64,000 nucleotides of DNA from Martinezella dioscoreae (GTDB lineage Bacteria > Pseudomonadota > Alphaproteobacteria > Rhizobiales > Rhizobiaceae): assembly GCF_009176305.1 (NCBI RefSeq), contig NZ_BLAJ01000004.1, positions 248,001 through 312,000 of the forward strand, given 5' to 3'. The position numbers and the translations under genes are program-made. Positions within the stretch are counted from its first letter, which is position 1; the number at the start of each line of letters is the position of its first letter. Shown in pieces: positions 25,475-33,543 of this stretch. Below the pieces are notes generated by a model. It saw only the letters and a list, made by a program, of their open reading frames with translations, was not told where the DNA came from and made no database searches.

Positions 25475-27193
25475 TTAGCCGCGATGGAGCGATAGGTCCG
25501 CTTCGTTCCGATGATCCGGTCTGTGCGATTGCTTGGAGGCGTGCCGTTGCTTGAGGTGATCGGCAAGGCGGATAGCCAAGGCGAGTAGCATCAGCGTCGG
25601 ATTGGCGTGGCCCGGCGTCGGGAAGACCGAGCTGCCGGCAACAAACAAGCCATCGATGCCGTGAACCATGGCATTGGTATCGACGACGCTCGTTCGCGGA
25701 TCGGTTCCCATGCGGGTGGTGCAGGAAGGATGGGCCATATCCATGAAGACGGGCTGGGTGTTCTCCCTCGCCGCGATCCAATCCGGCAGCACTGGTTTCG
25801 GTAAGCCAACGCGAACGAATTCTTTCGAGATCAATCCTGCAAGTCGTTTGACACTGGCTATTTCGCGTTGGCCGATTTTCCAGTTGACCCGCGGCAATGG
25901 CTGGTCGAAGCGATCGCGCTGTTGGGCGAGCATGATACGGCTTTCGGGATCGAGCTGTTGCTCGACCATGACGTCGAAGCGCAATTCCGTCGAGCGATGC
26001 GGCAGGCCGCGCTTGCGCACGAGGCGTTCGTAGAGCCCCGAGCTGATCATATCAGCCGATCTCGCGACTGTTGCAAGATCTCCCATGACGGTCTTGCCCA
26101 CCCCCTTCGTCAAGCGCTTCAGCGCCGCCCAGGGATCATCCCGAGCATGGAGCTGCACCGGATAGGCGGCGCAGTTGGTAAGGCCTTCCTGTGCCTGAAT
26201 TTCAGGGCTTAGGGACAGGCCCCTGAGATAGAAATGCGTGCGCCCCTCGTGGCTGAGGCCATAGAAATTGAAATGACGTGCGATCACGTCGATGTCGCGT
26301 CCCGTGAAGCGGCAGAGCGATGTTCGGGGGTGGTCGCAGAGATAGCGGCCGACAACATCATGCTCATTGCCTATGCCCGCCGGCAGAAGGGAATTGGATG
26401 CGAGCAGCAGGCGTGCATTCTCGACGCCCCCACCGCAAAGAACGATCGTGTTTGCACGGACAGTCGCGCTGCGGCCGGTGGCGCTCCGGAGATTGAGCGA
26501 GGTCACCCGACGGCCCTGGCTGTCGACATTGATCTCGGTCACCGTGGCATGCGTCAGGAAGCTTATGTTCGCGGCCGTGATATCGCCAGCAAGTCGGGCA
26601 AAGCGCGTCGGCTCGGCACGCGGATGGCGCATGTGGCTGAATTGCCAGAAGAAAGGTTTCAGAAGCCGCTTGTCCAGGCCAAGATCGTCCGGGCGTGAAC
26701 GAAGCAGCGCAAAAAGGCTTTCATCGTAGAGGTTCGGCCCGAGGTTGAGCAGTTTGCCGGCACGATCGAGAGCAGGCAGCAGCTGCCCGCGATCGATCGG
26801 CCAGCCGGAGAGCGGAAGCCACGGTCGGTTCAGGAAATCGATGTCATCGAAGGCGGCGCATTTGCCGATCCATGTATGGCTGCTGCCGCCAAGCATGCGA
26901 TTTCGCAACTCGAATGCGGGAACATCGTTCAGCCATGCCAATCCGCCGGTATAGCCCCGTCCTTCGGGCACGGCATTCGCCGACATGAATGGCTCGCCAA
27001 TGTTCTCGACGGAATTCAGCGCCTGTATTTCCGCCTCGTAATCCTGGCCGCCGCTCTCGATGACAATGACGCGAAAGCGGGTATCGACCAACTCGCGGGC
27101 GATCGCAATTCCGGCCGGTCCGCCACCGACGATCGCAATATCGGCATGTATTTCAATGCCTTCCGGCATAGACCTCAAGTCACTGGTTATCAT
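25475..27193 (-). CDS. GMC-family FAD-dependent oxidoreductase
   Basis: A 572-residue flavoenzyme. ADIAIVGGGPAGIAIARELV is the N-terminal FAD-binding fold, RNRMLGGSSHTWIGKC the GMC sugar/flavin segment, and the C-terminus carries MAHPSCTTRMG and GSSVFPTPGHANPTL, containing the catalytic His and the second FAD motif. The start at 27193 is chosen because the frame extension to 27355 is unlike the family. GMC_oxred_C-type enzymes oxidise alcohols or sugars. Here it may oxidise a sugar of the polymer or act on the NRPS-PKS product. It is divergent from the DegT aminotransferase across about 210 bases. Confidence 0.87.
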   Translation of the reverse strand: MITSDLRSMPEGIEIHADIAIVGGGPAGIAIARELVDTRFRVIVIESGGQDYEAEIQALNSVENIGEPFMSANAVPEGRGYTGGLAWLNDVPAFELRNRMLGGSSHTWIGKCAAFDDIDFLNRPWLPLSGWPIDRGQLLPALDRAGKLLNLGPNLYDESLFALLRSRPDDLGLDKRLLKPFFWQFSHMRHPRAEPTRFARLAGDITAANISFLTHATVTEINVDSQGRRVTSLNLRSATGRSATVRANTIVLCGGGVENARLLLASNSLLPAGIGNEHDVVGRYLCDHPRTSLCRFTGRDIDVIARHFNFYGLSHEGRTHFYLRGLSLSPEIQAQEGLTNCAAYPVQLHARDDPWAALKRLTKGVGKTVMGDLATVARSADMISSGLYERLVRKRGLPHRSTELRFDVMVEQQLDPESRIMLAQQRDRFDQPLPRVNWKIGQREIASVKRLAGLISKEFVRVGLPKPVLPDWIAARENTQPVFMDMAHPSCTTRMGTDPRTSVVDTNAMVHGIDGLFVAGSSVFPTPGHANPTLMLLALAIRLADHLKQRHASKQSHRPDHRNEADLSLHRG

Positions 27194-27405
27194 GATCGTT
27201 TTCCCGCTCGTTTTCCTAGTTTTTACCAGCATCGCGAGCATGCGGATAACTGTTCGATTGGCATAGGCGGGCGCGATATCTACCGATTTCGGATAGGTGA
27301 TCTGATCGGTTCCGGCGCTTCTTTCAGTCGGAAGTCCATGCTGAAAATGCATCAATCACAGGCTAGGCTCTCCAGCAAATGCCGAGTTTCCTGGGAGCGA
27401 AGATC

Positions 27406-28590
27406 ATGGCCAAGGTGGGGTTACGGGAGTGGTTGGCGCTCGCGCCGGTATTTGCCTCGGGCAAATTGGCACGCTACAGCGACGAGACCGGCGGCCCGCT
27501 CGGGCGCTTCGAAGCCGATTTTTCCACCAAGTTCGGTGTGCGCCATACCTTGGCCACCAGCAGCGGAACCGGCGCATTGATCTCGGCGCTGGTTGCCGCC
27601 GGCGTCGGTCCCGGGGATGAAGTGCTCGTGCCCGCCTATACCTGGATCGCGACCGCTGCCGCCCCACTGGCCGCCGGCGCGGTGCCGGTCCTGGTCGATA
27701 TCGACCACACGCTCACGATGGATCCGCGGGACATACTGCGTAAGATTACGCCACAGACGAGGGCAATCATTCCGGTCCACATGTCGAACATGGTATGCGA
27801 CATGGACAGCATCATGCGCATTGCCCGGGAGAATAACCTCGTCGTCATCGAGGATGCATGCCAGGCTGTCGGATTGCATTACAAGACCAAGCGGGTTGGG
27901 ACAATCGGTGATTTCGGAGCCTTCAGCTTCAATCAGTTCAAGAACATCAATTGCGGGGAGGGCGGGGCCGTTGTCACGAACGACGCGCGGCTGTTTGCGC
28001 GCGCCCGGATGTATCACGACATCGGCTCCATGTTTCGCGGCCATCTCGACAATGCCAACGAACCACCCATGCTGGGGGTGAATTTCAAGGCGAGCCAGAT
28101 TCAAGGCGCCATGCTGAACGTGCAGTTGAAAAAGCTTGATCCGATGATTGCCCGCTTGCGTGAGCGCTACGATGTGATGAGTGAAATCTTCGCCAAGAGC
28201 GGACAGATCATGGTGGGGCCCCACAACGATATCGGCAATGCGGCGGGCCTCCACGTCATCTTCGAGACGTCGGACGAGGCCAAGCGATTTGCCGAGGAAA
28301 ACAAGCGCGGTGTCTATCGGCTGTTCGATTCCAGCCGCCATGTCTATACCAACTGGCAACCTGTTCTGCAGCAACGCACAGGCCATCCGGCGATGAACCC
28401 CTTCCACTGGACCGATCGCAAAATCGAATACACACCGGAACTTTGCGCGCAGACACTCGACATCCTGAAGCGCAGCTGCCGCATCAGCCTTGGAGAAAAC
28501 TATCCCGTCACGTTGGTCGCCTATATGGCGAGGCGGATGTCACGGCAGGCAAAATCGAAGAACGCCAATCTCTTCTACGCAACGATCTGA
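27406..28590 (+). CDS. DegT/DnrJ/EryC1/StrS family PLP aminotransferase
   Basis: A 394-residue fold type I aminotransferase. LATSSGTGALISAL is the phosphate-binding loop, VVIEDACQAVGLHY holds the Asp/Gln that contact PLP, and AFSFNQFKNINCGEGGAVV contains the Schiff-base Lys. The ATG at 27406 follows GGAG and is preferred over 27379. Enzymes of this family aminate keto-sugars or cyclitols, usually from glutamate or glutamine. It forms a two-gene unit with the phosphopantetheinyl transferase. The amino group could be on a sugar to which the peptide is joined, or on the peptide-polyketide itself. Confidence 0.9.
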   Translation: MAKVGLREWLALAPVFASGKLARYSDETGGPLGRFEADFSTKFGVRHTLATSSGTGALISALVAAGVGPGDEVLVPAYTWIATAAAPLAAGAVPVLVDIDHTLTMDPRDILRKITPQTRAIIPVHMSNMVCDMDSIMRIARENNLVVIEDACQAVGLHYKTKRVGTIGDFGAFSFNQFKNINCGEGGAVVTNDARLFARARMYHDIGSMFRGHLDNANEPPMLGVNFKASQIQGAMLNVQLKKLDPMIARLRERYDVMSEIFAKSGQIMVGPHNDIGNAAGLHVIFETSDEAKRFAEENKRGVYRLFDSSRHVYTNWQPVLQQRTGHPAMNPFHWTDRKIEYTPELCAQTLDILKRSCRISLGENYPVTLVAYMARRMSRQAKSKNANLFYATI

Positions 28591-28591
28591 C

Positions 28592-29329
28592 ATGGAGAAT
28601 ATCGGGCCTGACATAATCGATGTCTGGCACTGGAAGCTGGACATGCCGTTGCCTGATCTCGGCATGTATATCACATTGCTGTCGCTCGACGAATGCGTTC
28701 GGACCATTCGCTTCGTCCATGAGCGGGACAGGCATCGTTTCGTCGCCGCCAGGACCGGAATGCGGGTTATCCTCGGGCGCTATCTCGGCATTCCGCCGCG
28801 GTCGATAGGCTTCGACTACGGCGACAACGGCAAGCCTTACGTCGCGATCGGCGGCGCTTGTCCCATCCATTTCAATCTCAGCCACAGCGCCGACCGGGCT
28901 GTTCTTGCTGTTTCCGATCGTTATGAACTCGGCATCGATATCGAGGAAATTCGGTTCCTGAAGGAAGATATTGCGAAATGGTTCTTCTCTCGCAAGGAGT
29001 ATCAGACGCTTCGATCTCTGCCGGCTGACAGCTACCTGGATGGTTTCTATCGCTGCTGGACGCGCAAGGAAGCGTTCATCAAAGCCCATGGTGCCGGCTT
29101 GTCGCTGCCGCTCGACAGTTTCGATGTCACGTTCGACAGATCGAAGCAATCGCGATTGGAACGGCTGGAGGGGGACGAGGATGCACCGCAAAACTGGGCC
29201 ATTCTGGAGCTTGCGACACCGGCCAACTTCGCTGGCGCCGTTGTTGCCTCGACCGGCGGGCACCAGGTAGGCCTGCGCTATCGCAATGGAAATATCAGTC
29301 AGATGGTCAGCCGCGCATCGAGAATGTAG
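28592..29329 (+). CDS. 4'-phosphopantetheinyl transferase, Sfp type
   Basis: A 245-residue transferase that loads the phosphopantetheine arm from CoA onto carrier proteins. Motifs: FNLSHSADRAVLAVS, the Mg-binding GIDIEEI and the catalytic WTRKEAFIKAHGAGLSLPL (WxxKEA). The ATG at 28592 is one base after the aminotransferase stop. It is almost certainly the activator of the three carrier domains of the NRPS-PKS encoded at 31060-43543. Its 3' end overlaps the convergent GINT1-like gene by 31 bases. Confidence 0.93.
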   Translation: MENIGPDIIDVWHWKLDMPLPDLGMYITLLSLDECVRTIRFVHERDRHRFVAARTGMRVILGRYLGIPPRSIGFDYGDNGKPYVAIGGACPIHFNLSHSADRAVLAVSDRYELGIDIEEIRFLKEDIAKWFFSRKEYQTLRSLPADSYLDGFYRCWTRKEAFIKAHGAGLSLPLDSFDVTFDRSKQSRLERLEGDEDAPQNWAILELATPANFAGAVVASTGGHQVGLRYRNGNISQMVSRASRM

Positions 29330-30900
29330 CGACCGTCGACAGCATCGAAATGATGGCAACCATGAAGTCCGGCCTTGAAAGCCGGGGTGATGGTGCGAAT
29401 GCGGCGTTCACGATAGTCGTCGAGCGTGAGGCTCTCGATCTCCATGATGTTGAGAGCATAGCCATAAATGCCGTATGCATTGTGCTGCGAGGGCCGCAAC
29501 AGCCTGCCGCCGCGTTCGAAGATGCGCCCTGCGCCTCGAGCCTCGGTACTCCCGATCACGACCGGATTTCGTTTGTGGGGTCTTATGCCTGTGAGCGCCG
29601 GGCCGTCGACTTCGAACAGATAGAGCTCGCTGCAATGGTCTTCATAGGCATGGAAATCCGACAAGTTGGTGAATAGCCACCATTTGCTGCCATGGCGGAT
29701 CAAGACGCTATCGGCCGGCGATTGGCCCTCGAAGGCAGTGGCGTGCAGCTCCCATTTCACCGGAAACTCACGGCAGCGCCAGACCTCGAGCCGCCGTGCC
29801 TGATGCGTTTCCGGTATCATGAAGATCTGGTCGCCATCGCGAAATATGAATGGATAGGAGAGATGGTAGGGGCGCTCCAGTGCCACCCCGACCTGCGTGA
29901 GCGCATCGCCGTCGAAACGGCCGACCGCGATATGGGCCTTGCGGTCGCCGTGGGAATAGGCCTCATAGAACAGGTAGCATTTGCCATCCTCCTGAAACAG
30001 GAACGGATCGGCCTTGATCCTGTTATCGGAAGGTGGAATTTCCACGGCCTTGCTCGGATCGAAATCATCGATGTGACCGTGTCCCGTATAAAGTGTCCAT
30101 ATGGCCGACTCGGCGCGGAGTCTCGCCCTGATCGATTTGATGGCCTTGACCGAGATCGATCCCGCAACGATGCAGCCGTAGCGAAAGAGATCGCCGGGCG
30201 ATGGCGCCTGCTCGATGATCGAGCCAGCAAAAGCGGATGGGTTGAACCGCCTGGTGTCGGCGAGCCGCGTCAGCTCCCGCAGCAGAAGGGTAACGCTTCG
30301 CTCCCTTACGAAGGCACTCAATCGCGCCGCACTGGGCTTGATGTTGAATGACGCCCGCGCAATCTCGAACCTGCCGGCCTTGCCACCGCGCTTGGCATAA
30401 AGGACCAGATCGGCAGTCGACGCGCGAGCAAGGATCTCGGCATAGCCGTACCAATCCACATCCGCCGATCGCTGGTCGGAGAGGTTGAAGGCCCATTCCC
30501 CGAATGGGAGAGCCGCGATCGCTTCGTCGGCCATGCTCATTGGAACCATGCGGATGACGAGGTCGAGCTTCAGACGGCGCAGCGCCGCCGCCGTGATGTT
30601 GTCGACAGCGCCCGTCTTGTCGCCATCGGATTCGTAGCAGTCGACAAAACGACGGCGGCTATTGAAATGCTTTGGCAAATAGGCGGGTTGACGCGCTAGA
30701 GCCTGAGCCTCCAGTCGCGCACTCCAGGACAACAGCTTCGATGCCTTGCCGACGCCGAACGGATGAGGATGGGTCAGCACGGCTGCAAGCTCCAGGCCCG
30801 GGGCGGCCAGAATTCGATCCAGGATCATCAGCTCCCAATTTTCGAGCGCATGTCCGCGCGCGACGAGAATGCCGACCCTCAATGGCTTGGTCTCGTTCAT
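29299..30900 (-). CDS. GINT1-N-like / formyltransferase-like two-domain protein
   Basis: A 533-residue soluble protein. The N-terminal about 240 residues resemble a formyltransferase-like Rossmann domain (LRVGILVARGHALENWELMI, DLVIRMVPMSM, EWAFNLSDQRS). The C-terminal half has repeated W/F-x-D-G or blade-like elements (RIKADPFLFQEDGKCYLFYE, YPFIFRDGDQIFMIPE, KWWLFTNLSD), the five-bladed propeller pattern found at the N-terminus of plant GINT1 and in bacterial homologues. Function is not established. It lies downstream of the NRPS genes on the same strand (159-base gap), so it may tailor or glycosylate their product. Confidence 0.65.
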   Translation of the reverse strand: MNETKPLRVGILVARGHALENWELMILDRILAAPGLELAAVLTHPHPFGVGKASKLLSWSARLEAQALARQPAYLPKHFNSRRRFVDCYESDGDKTGAVDNITAAALRRLKLDLVIRMVPMSMADEAIAALPFGEWAFNLSDQRSADVDWYGYAEILARASTADLVLYAKRGGKAGRFEIARASFNIKPSAARLSAFVRERSVTLLLRELTRLADTRRFNPSAFAGSIIEQAPSPGDLFRYGCIVAGSISVKAIKSIRARLRAESAIWTLYTGHGHIDDFDPSKAVEIPPSDNRIKADPFLFQEDGKCYLFYEAYSHGDRKAHIAVGRFDGDALTQVGVALERPYHLSYPFIFRDGDQIFMIPETHQARRLEVWRCREFPVKWELHATAFEGQSPADSVLIRHGSKWWLFTNLSDFHAYEDHCSELYLFEVDGPALTGIRPHKRNPVVIGSTEARGAGRIFERGGRLLRPSQHNAYGIYGYALNIMEIESLTLDDYRERRIRTITPAFKAGLHGCHHFDAVDGRYILDARLTI

Positions 30901-31013
30901 AACTGTTTCCTCTATGGCTCGACCATTTGCCGGATATGGTCCGAGGCATTGGCGGCTACCTGAAGCCTTTGCGCTTTCTCGAGTCGCGAAAGCGCTCTAT
31001 CCTCTTGTTTTCA

Positions 31014-31058
31014 CGTAATTCCGGACTGAAAGCCGCTATGCGCTTTTCGTGGAATTGC
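31014..31058. repeat. RIME-like intergenic palindromic repeat, copy 2
   Basis: GTAATTCCGGACTGAAAG then CCGCTATGCGCTTTTCGTGGAATTGC; it is the reverse-complement match of the copy at 25391-25434. It abuts the stop codon of the C-PCP-TE gene. Together the two copies bracket the GMC-DegT-PPTase-GINT1-like block. Confidence 0.6.
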
Positions 31059-31059
31059 T

Positions 31060-33543
31060 CTAGCCATCGGTGAGTTTTCCCGAGAGCGTCGACGCCAGGT
31101 CGCGGATGCCGTTGCTGGTCAGCGAATCCTCATGCCAGCCGTCGATATCGACCACCATGCAGTCCTCTCCGACCGCCTCACCCCATCCAAACCGCATTTT
31201 GCGCGCCCGAGGATGGGTCGCACTGCTTCGAAGCAGGACAACGCTCTCGTCCCTTGTCCGTGGCGGCTTATAGCGGCGCGCCGCCGTCACCAGCAATTTA
31301 GTAACGGCCTCGTTCGCCTCTTCTTCCGGAGAGTATTGACCGGCCTTGACGCCAAGGATCCTCAGTAGCGCCAGTGAGACTTCGAACTCCTTGAGATAGT
31401 CGATCAGCCGGATACGGCGGGACAGCAGTTTCCGGGTGAAATAGGCAAGACGTTTGCGCCGCCGCTCCCGATGCCATCGCGCCTGCTCCCGCTTCGGCAG
31501 GGAGGCGAAATAGCCTGGAGCCCAGGCATCGATAATGGCCGTGATGCCGACATCTATGCCTCTCTCGCGCAATTGCCGGCTGATTTCCATCGCGAGGACG
31601 CCATTGACGCAGAGCCCAACGATGGCAATGCGGTCCGCGGCCTTGTCGATCCGCATGGCATCGATCGCATGGCTGGCGATATCCTCGATGCTGAGACCGT
31701 CCAGGCCGCCCGTCAGATCCGCGTGGAACATGTTGACGTTGTATACCGAAATCTCGTCCGGCAATTCATTGGCAAGACGGTAGTACAGGAATGGATGGTT
31801 GAGGGTATAGACCGCCCCGGTCCCCACCCCATGTTTGCAGGTAATCAACTCCCACGGGTTTACTGCTTTTTCCCGCGGTTTCTCGATCTCCTCGCTGTTG
31901 AAGACCGCAGCTGCAAAGCCCGCAAACGTCGGCTGTTTGAATAGAAGCTGCAATGTCGGGCTTGCATCAAATCTTGCGCGTGTTTCCGATAGAAGCCGGA
32001 GCGCGAGAAGCGAATGGCCACCGAGCGCGAAAAAATCATCATCCGGGCGTATTTGCGGAACCTGTAGGACTTCCTTCCAGATTTCAGCAAGCGCTTCCAT
32101 TCGCGTATTCGGCGGCGATTTGCCTGTGACGGCGCCATCCATCGGCGCAGTCTCGGCGGCAGCTGCCACGTGCCGGTCCGGCGCAATGAGCGAAGAAAGC
32201 GGCGCCTCAGGGCGATCGAGAGCAATTTCATAAGCGTTCCTCCATAGTTGCAGGAGGCTTTCGATGGTGCTGGCTTCGAAAAGGTCGGCATTGTATTCGA
32301 TCGACATACGCCAGCCTGTCGGCCGTCCGATCATGATGAAGCTTAGGTCGTAGATGACGCCGGGGGATTGCGAGGGCGAGCTGATCAGCTCGAAGCCGCC
32401 GTAGCGACGATCCTCAAGAAAGGCTTTCTGCAGATTGAAGTTGACCGAGATCAGCGGGTTGCGCGCAGGATCGCGCACCGGATTGACCAGTTCCACGAGT
32501 TTGTTGAACGGCATGCGCTGATGGTTCAGCGCCCCTTCGATCGTCGCGCTGACGGAACGAATATGTTCGGCGAAGCTGACATCGGAGCCGAAATCGAAAC
32601 GCAGCACCAGATTGTTGATGAAGACGCCGATCATATCCTCCAGATCGCTATGTTCACGGCCGGCGATCTGCGAGCCGAAGAGCACGGTCGGAGCCTCGGT
32701 CAACCGATGAAGGGCCGCACTGAGGACGGCAGCGCCGAAACTATATTGCGAGACGCAATGAGCGCGCGCGGCCGCATCCATGCGATCGGTGAAGGCGAGT
32801 GGCTGGACAATGGAGAGAATATCACCGCGATTGGTTTTAACCTGACCGCGAGGCCGGTCGGAAATGACCTCGAAATAAGGGGCGCCGAGCAGAGTTTCGC
32901 GCCAGAAGGTTTTTTCCGTCTCGAAGCCGTAGCTCTGCAGATATTCCTGCTGCCAGAGGGCATAGTCGCCATATTGCAAGGGCAGCTCGGGCAGGACCGG
33001 TGCACGCCCCGCATCGATTGCGGCGGCTATTTCGCCGACCTCTCGCCCGAGGACACGGATCGACCAGCCGTCGAAGCAGCTCTGATGGGCCGTGATCAGC
33101 AGGAAGCCCCGCTCGTTTTCCGCCATCAGCAGTGTGACGCGGAACAGGCCCGGCGCGCTGAGATCGAATGGCGCCTGCGCCGTCTCCTCGCCGATCGACA
33201 GGATCCGCGCCTGGCGCTGCTCGGGCGGCATGCCGCGCAGATCGATCACCGACATCTTGAAGTTGACGTCGCTGACGGCCTGCTGGAAGGGCCTGCCATT
33301 CCTCTCGATGAAGCGCGTTCGAAGGATCTCGTGACGCTGAATGATCTTTCGAAAGGCTGCTTCAAGGGTCGAGACCCTGAATACCCCCCGGATCTCCCAT
33401 CGAACCGCGACATTGAGCGCGGGGTTGCCGGGATTGAGCTGATCGAGAATCCAGCAGCGAAGCTGTGTCTGCGTACAAGGAAATTCACCGATGATCTGCG
33501 GTTCGGCAAGCGAACCGCTTGGGCTGTTATCGACTGTACTCAT
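31060..33543 (-). CDS. NRPS terminal protein: condensation - carrier - thioesterase (no adenylation domain)
   Basis: An 827-residue protein. A condensation domain (about residues 20-450) has AHQSCFDGWS at about 152 where HHxxxDGWS is expected: the second, catalytic His is Gln (codon CAG). A carrier domain has LGGHSLLAL at about 507. A thioesterase domain (about 560-827) has GLCVNG at about 641, so the usual Ser nucleophile is Cys, with Asp (IIDAWAPGY, about 671) and His (DGWHEDS, about 803) completing a triad. No adenylation domain is present, so its carrier must be loaded in trans or left empty. Its start overlaps the upstream megasynthase stop (ATGA). It is the off-loading end of the line. 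Confidence 0.9.
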   Translation of the reverse strand: MSTVDNSPSGSLAEPQIIGEFPCTQTQLRCWILDQLNPGNPALNVAVRWEIRGVFRVSTLEAAFRKIIQRHEILRTRFIERNGRPFQQAVSDVNFKMSVIDLRGMPPEQRQARILSIGEETAQAPFDLSAPGLFRVTLLMAENERGFLLITAHQSCFDGWSIRVLGREVGEIAAAIDAGRAPVLPELPLQYGDYALWQQEYLQSYGFETEKTFWRETLLGAPYFEVISDRPRGQVKTNRGDILSIVQPLAFTDRMDAAARAHCVSQYSFGAAVLSAALHRLTEAPTVLFGSQIAGREHSDLEDMIGVFINNLVLRFDFGSDVSFAEHIRSVSATIEGALNHQRMPFNKLVELVNPVRDPARNPLISVNFNLQKAFLEDRRYGGFELISSPSQSPGVIYDLSFIMIGRPTGWRMSIEYNADLFEASTIESLLQLWRNAYEIALDRPEAPLSSLIAPDRHVAAAAETAPMDGAVTGKSPPNTRMEALAEIWKEVLQVPQIRPDDDFFALGGHSLLALRLLSETRARFDASPTLQLLFKQPTFAGFAAAVFNSEEIEKPREKAVNPWELITCKHGVGTGAVYTLNHPFLYYRLANELPDEISVYNVNMFHADLTGGLDGLSIEDIASHAIDAMRIDKAADRIAIVGLCVNGVLAMEISRQLRERGIDVGITAIIDAWAPGYFASLPKREQARWHRERRRKRLAYFTRKLLSRRIRLIDYLKEFEVSLALLRILGVKAGQYSPEEEANEAVTKLLVTAARRYKPPRTRDESVVLLRSSATHPRARKMRFGWGEAVGEDCMVVDIDGWHEDSLTSNGIRDLASTLSGKLTDG

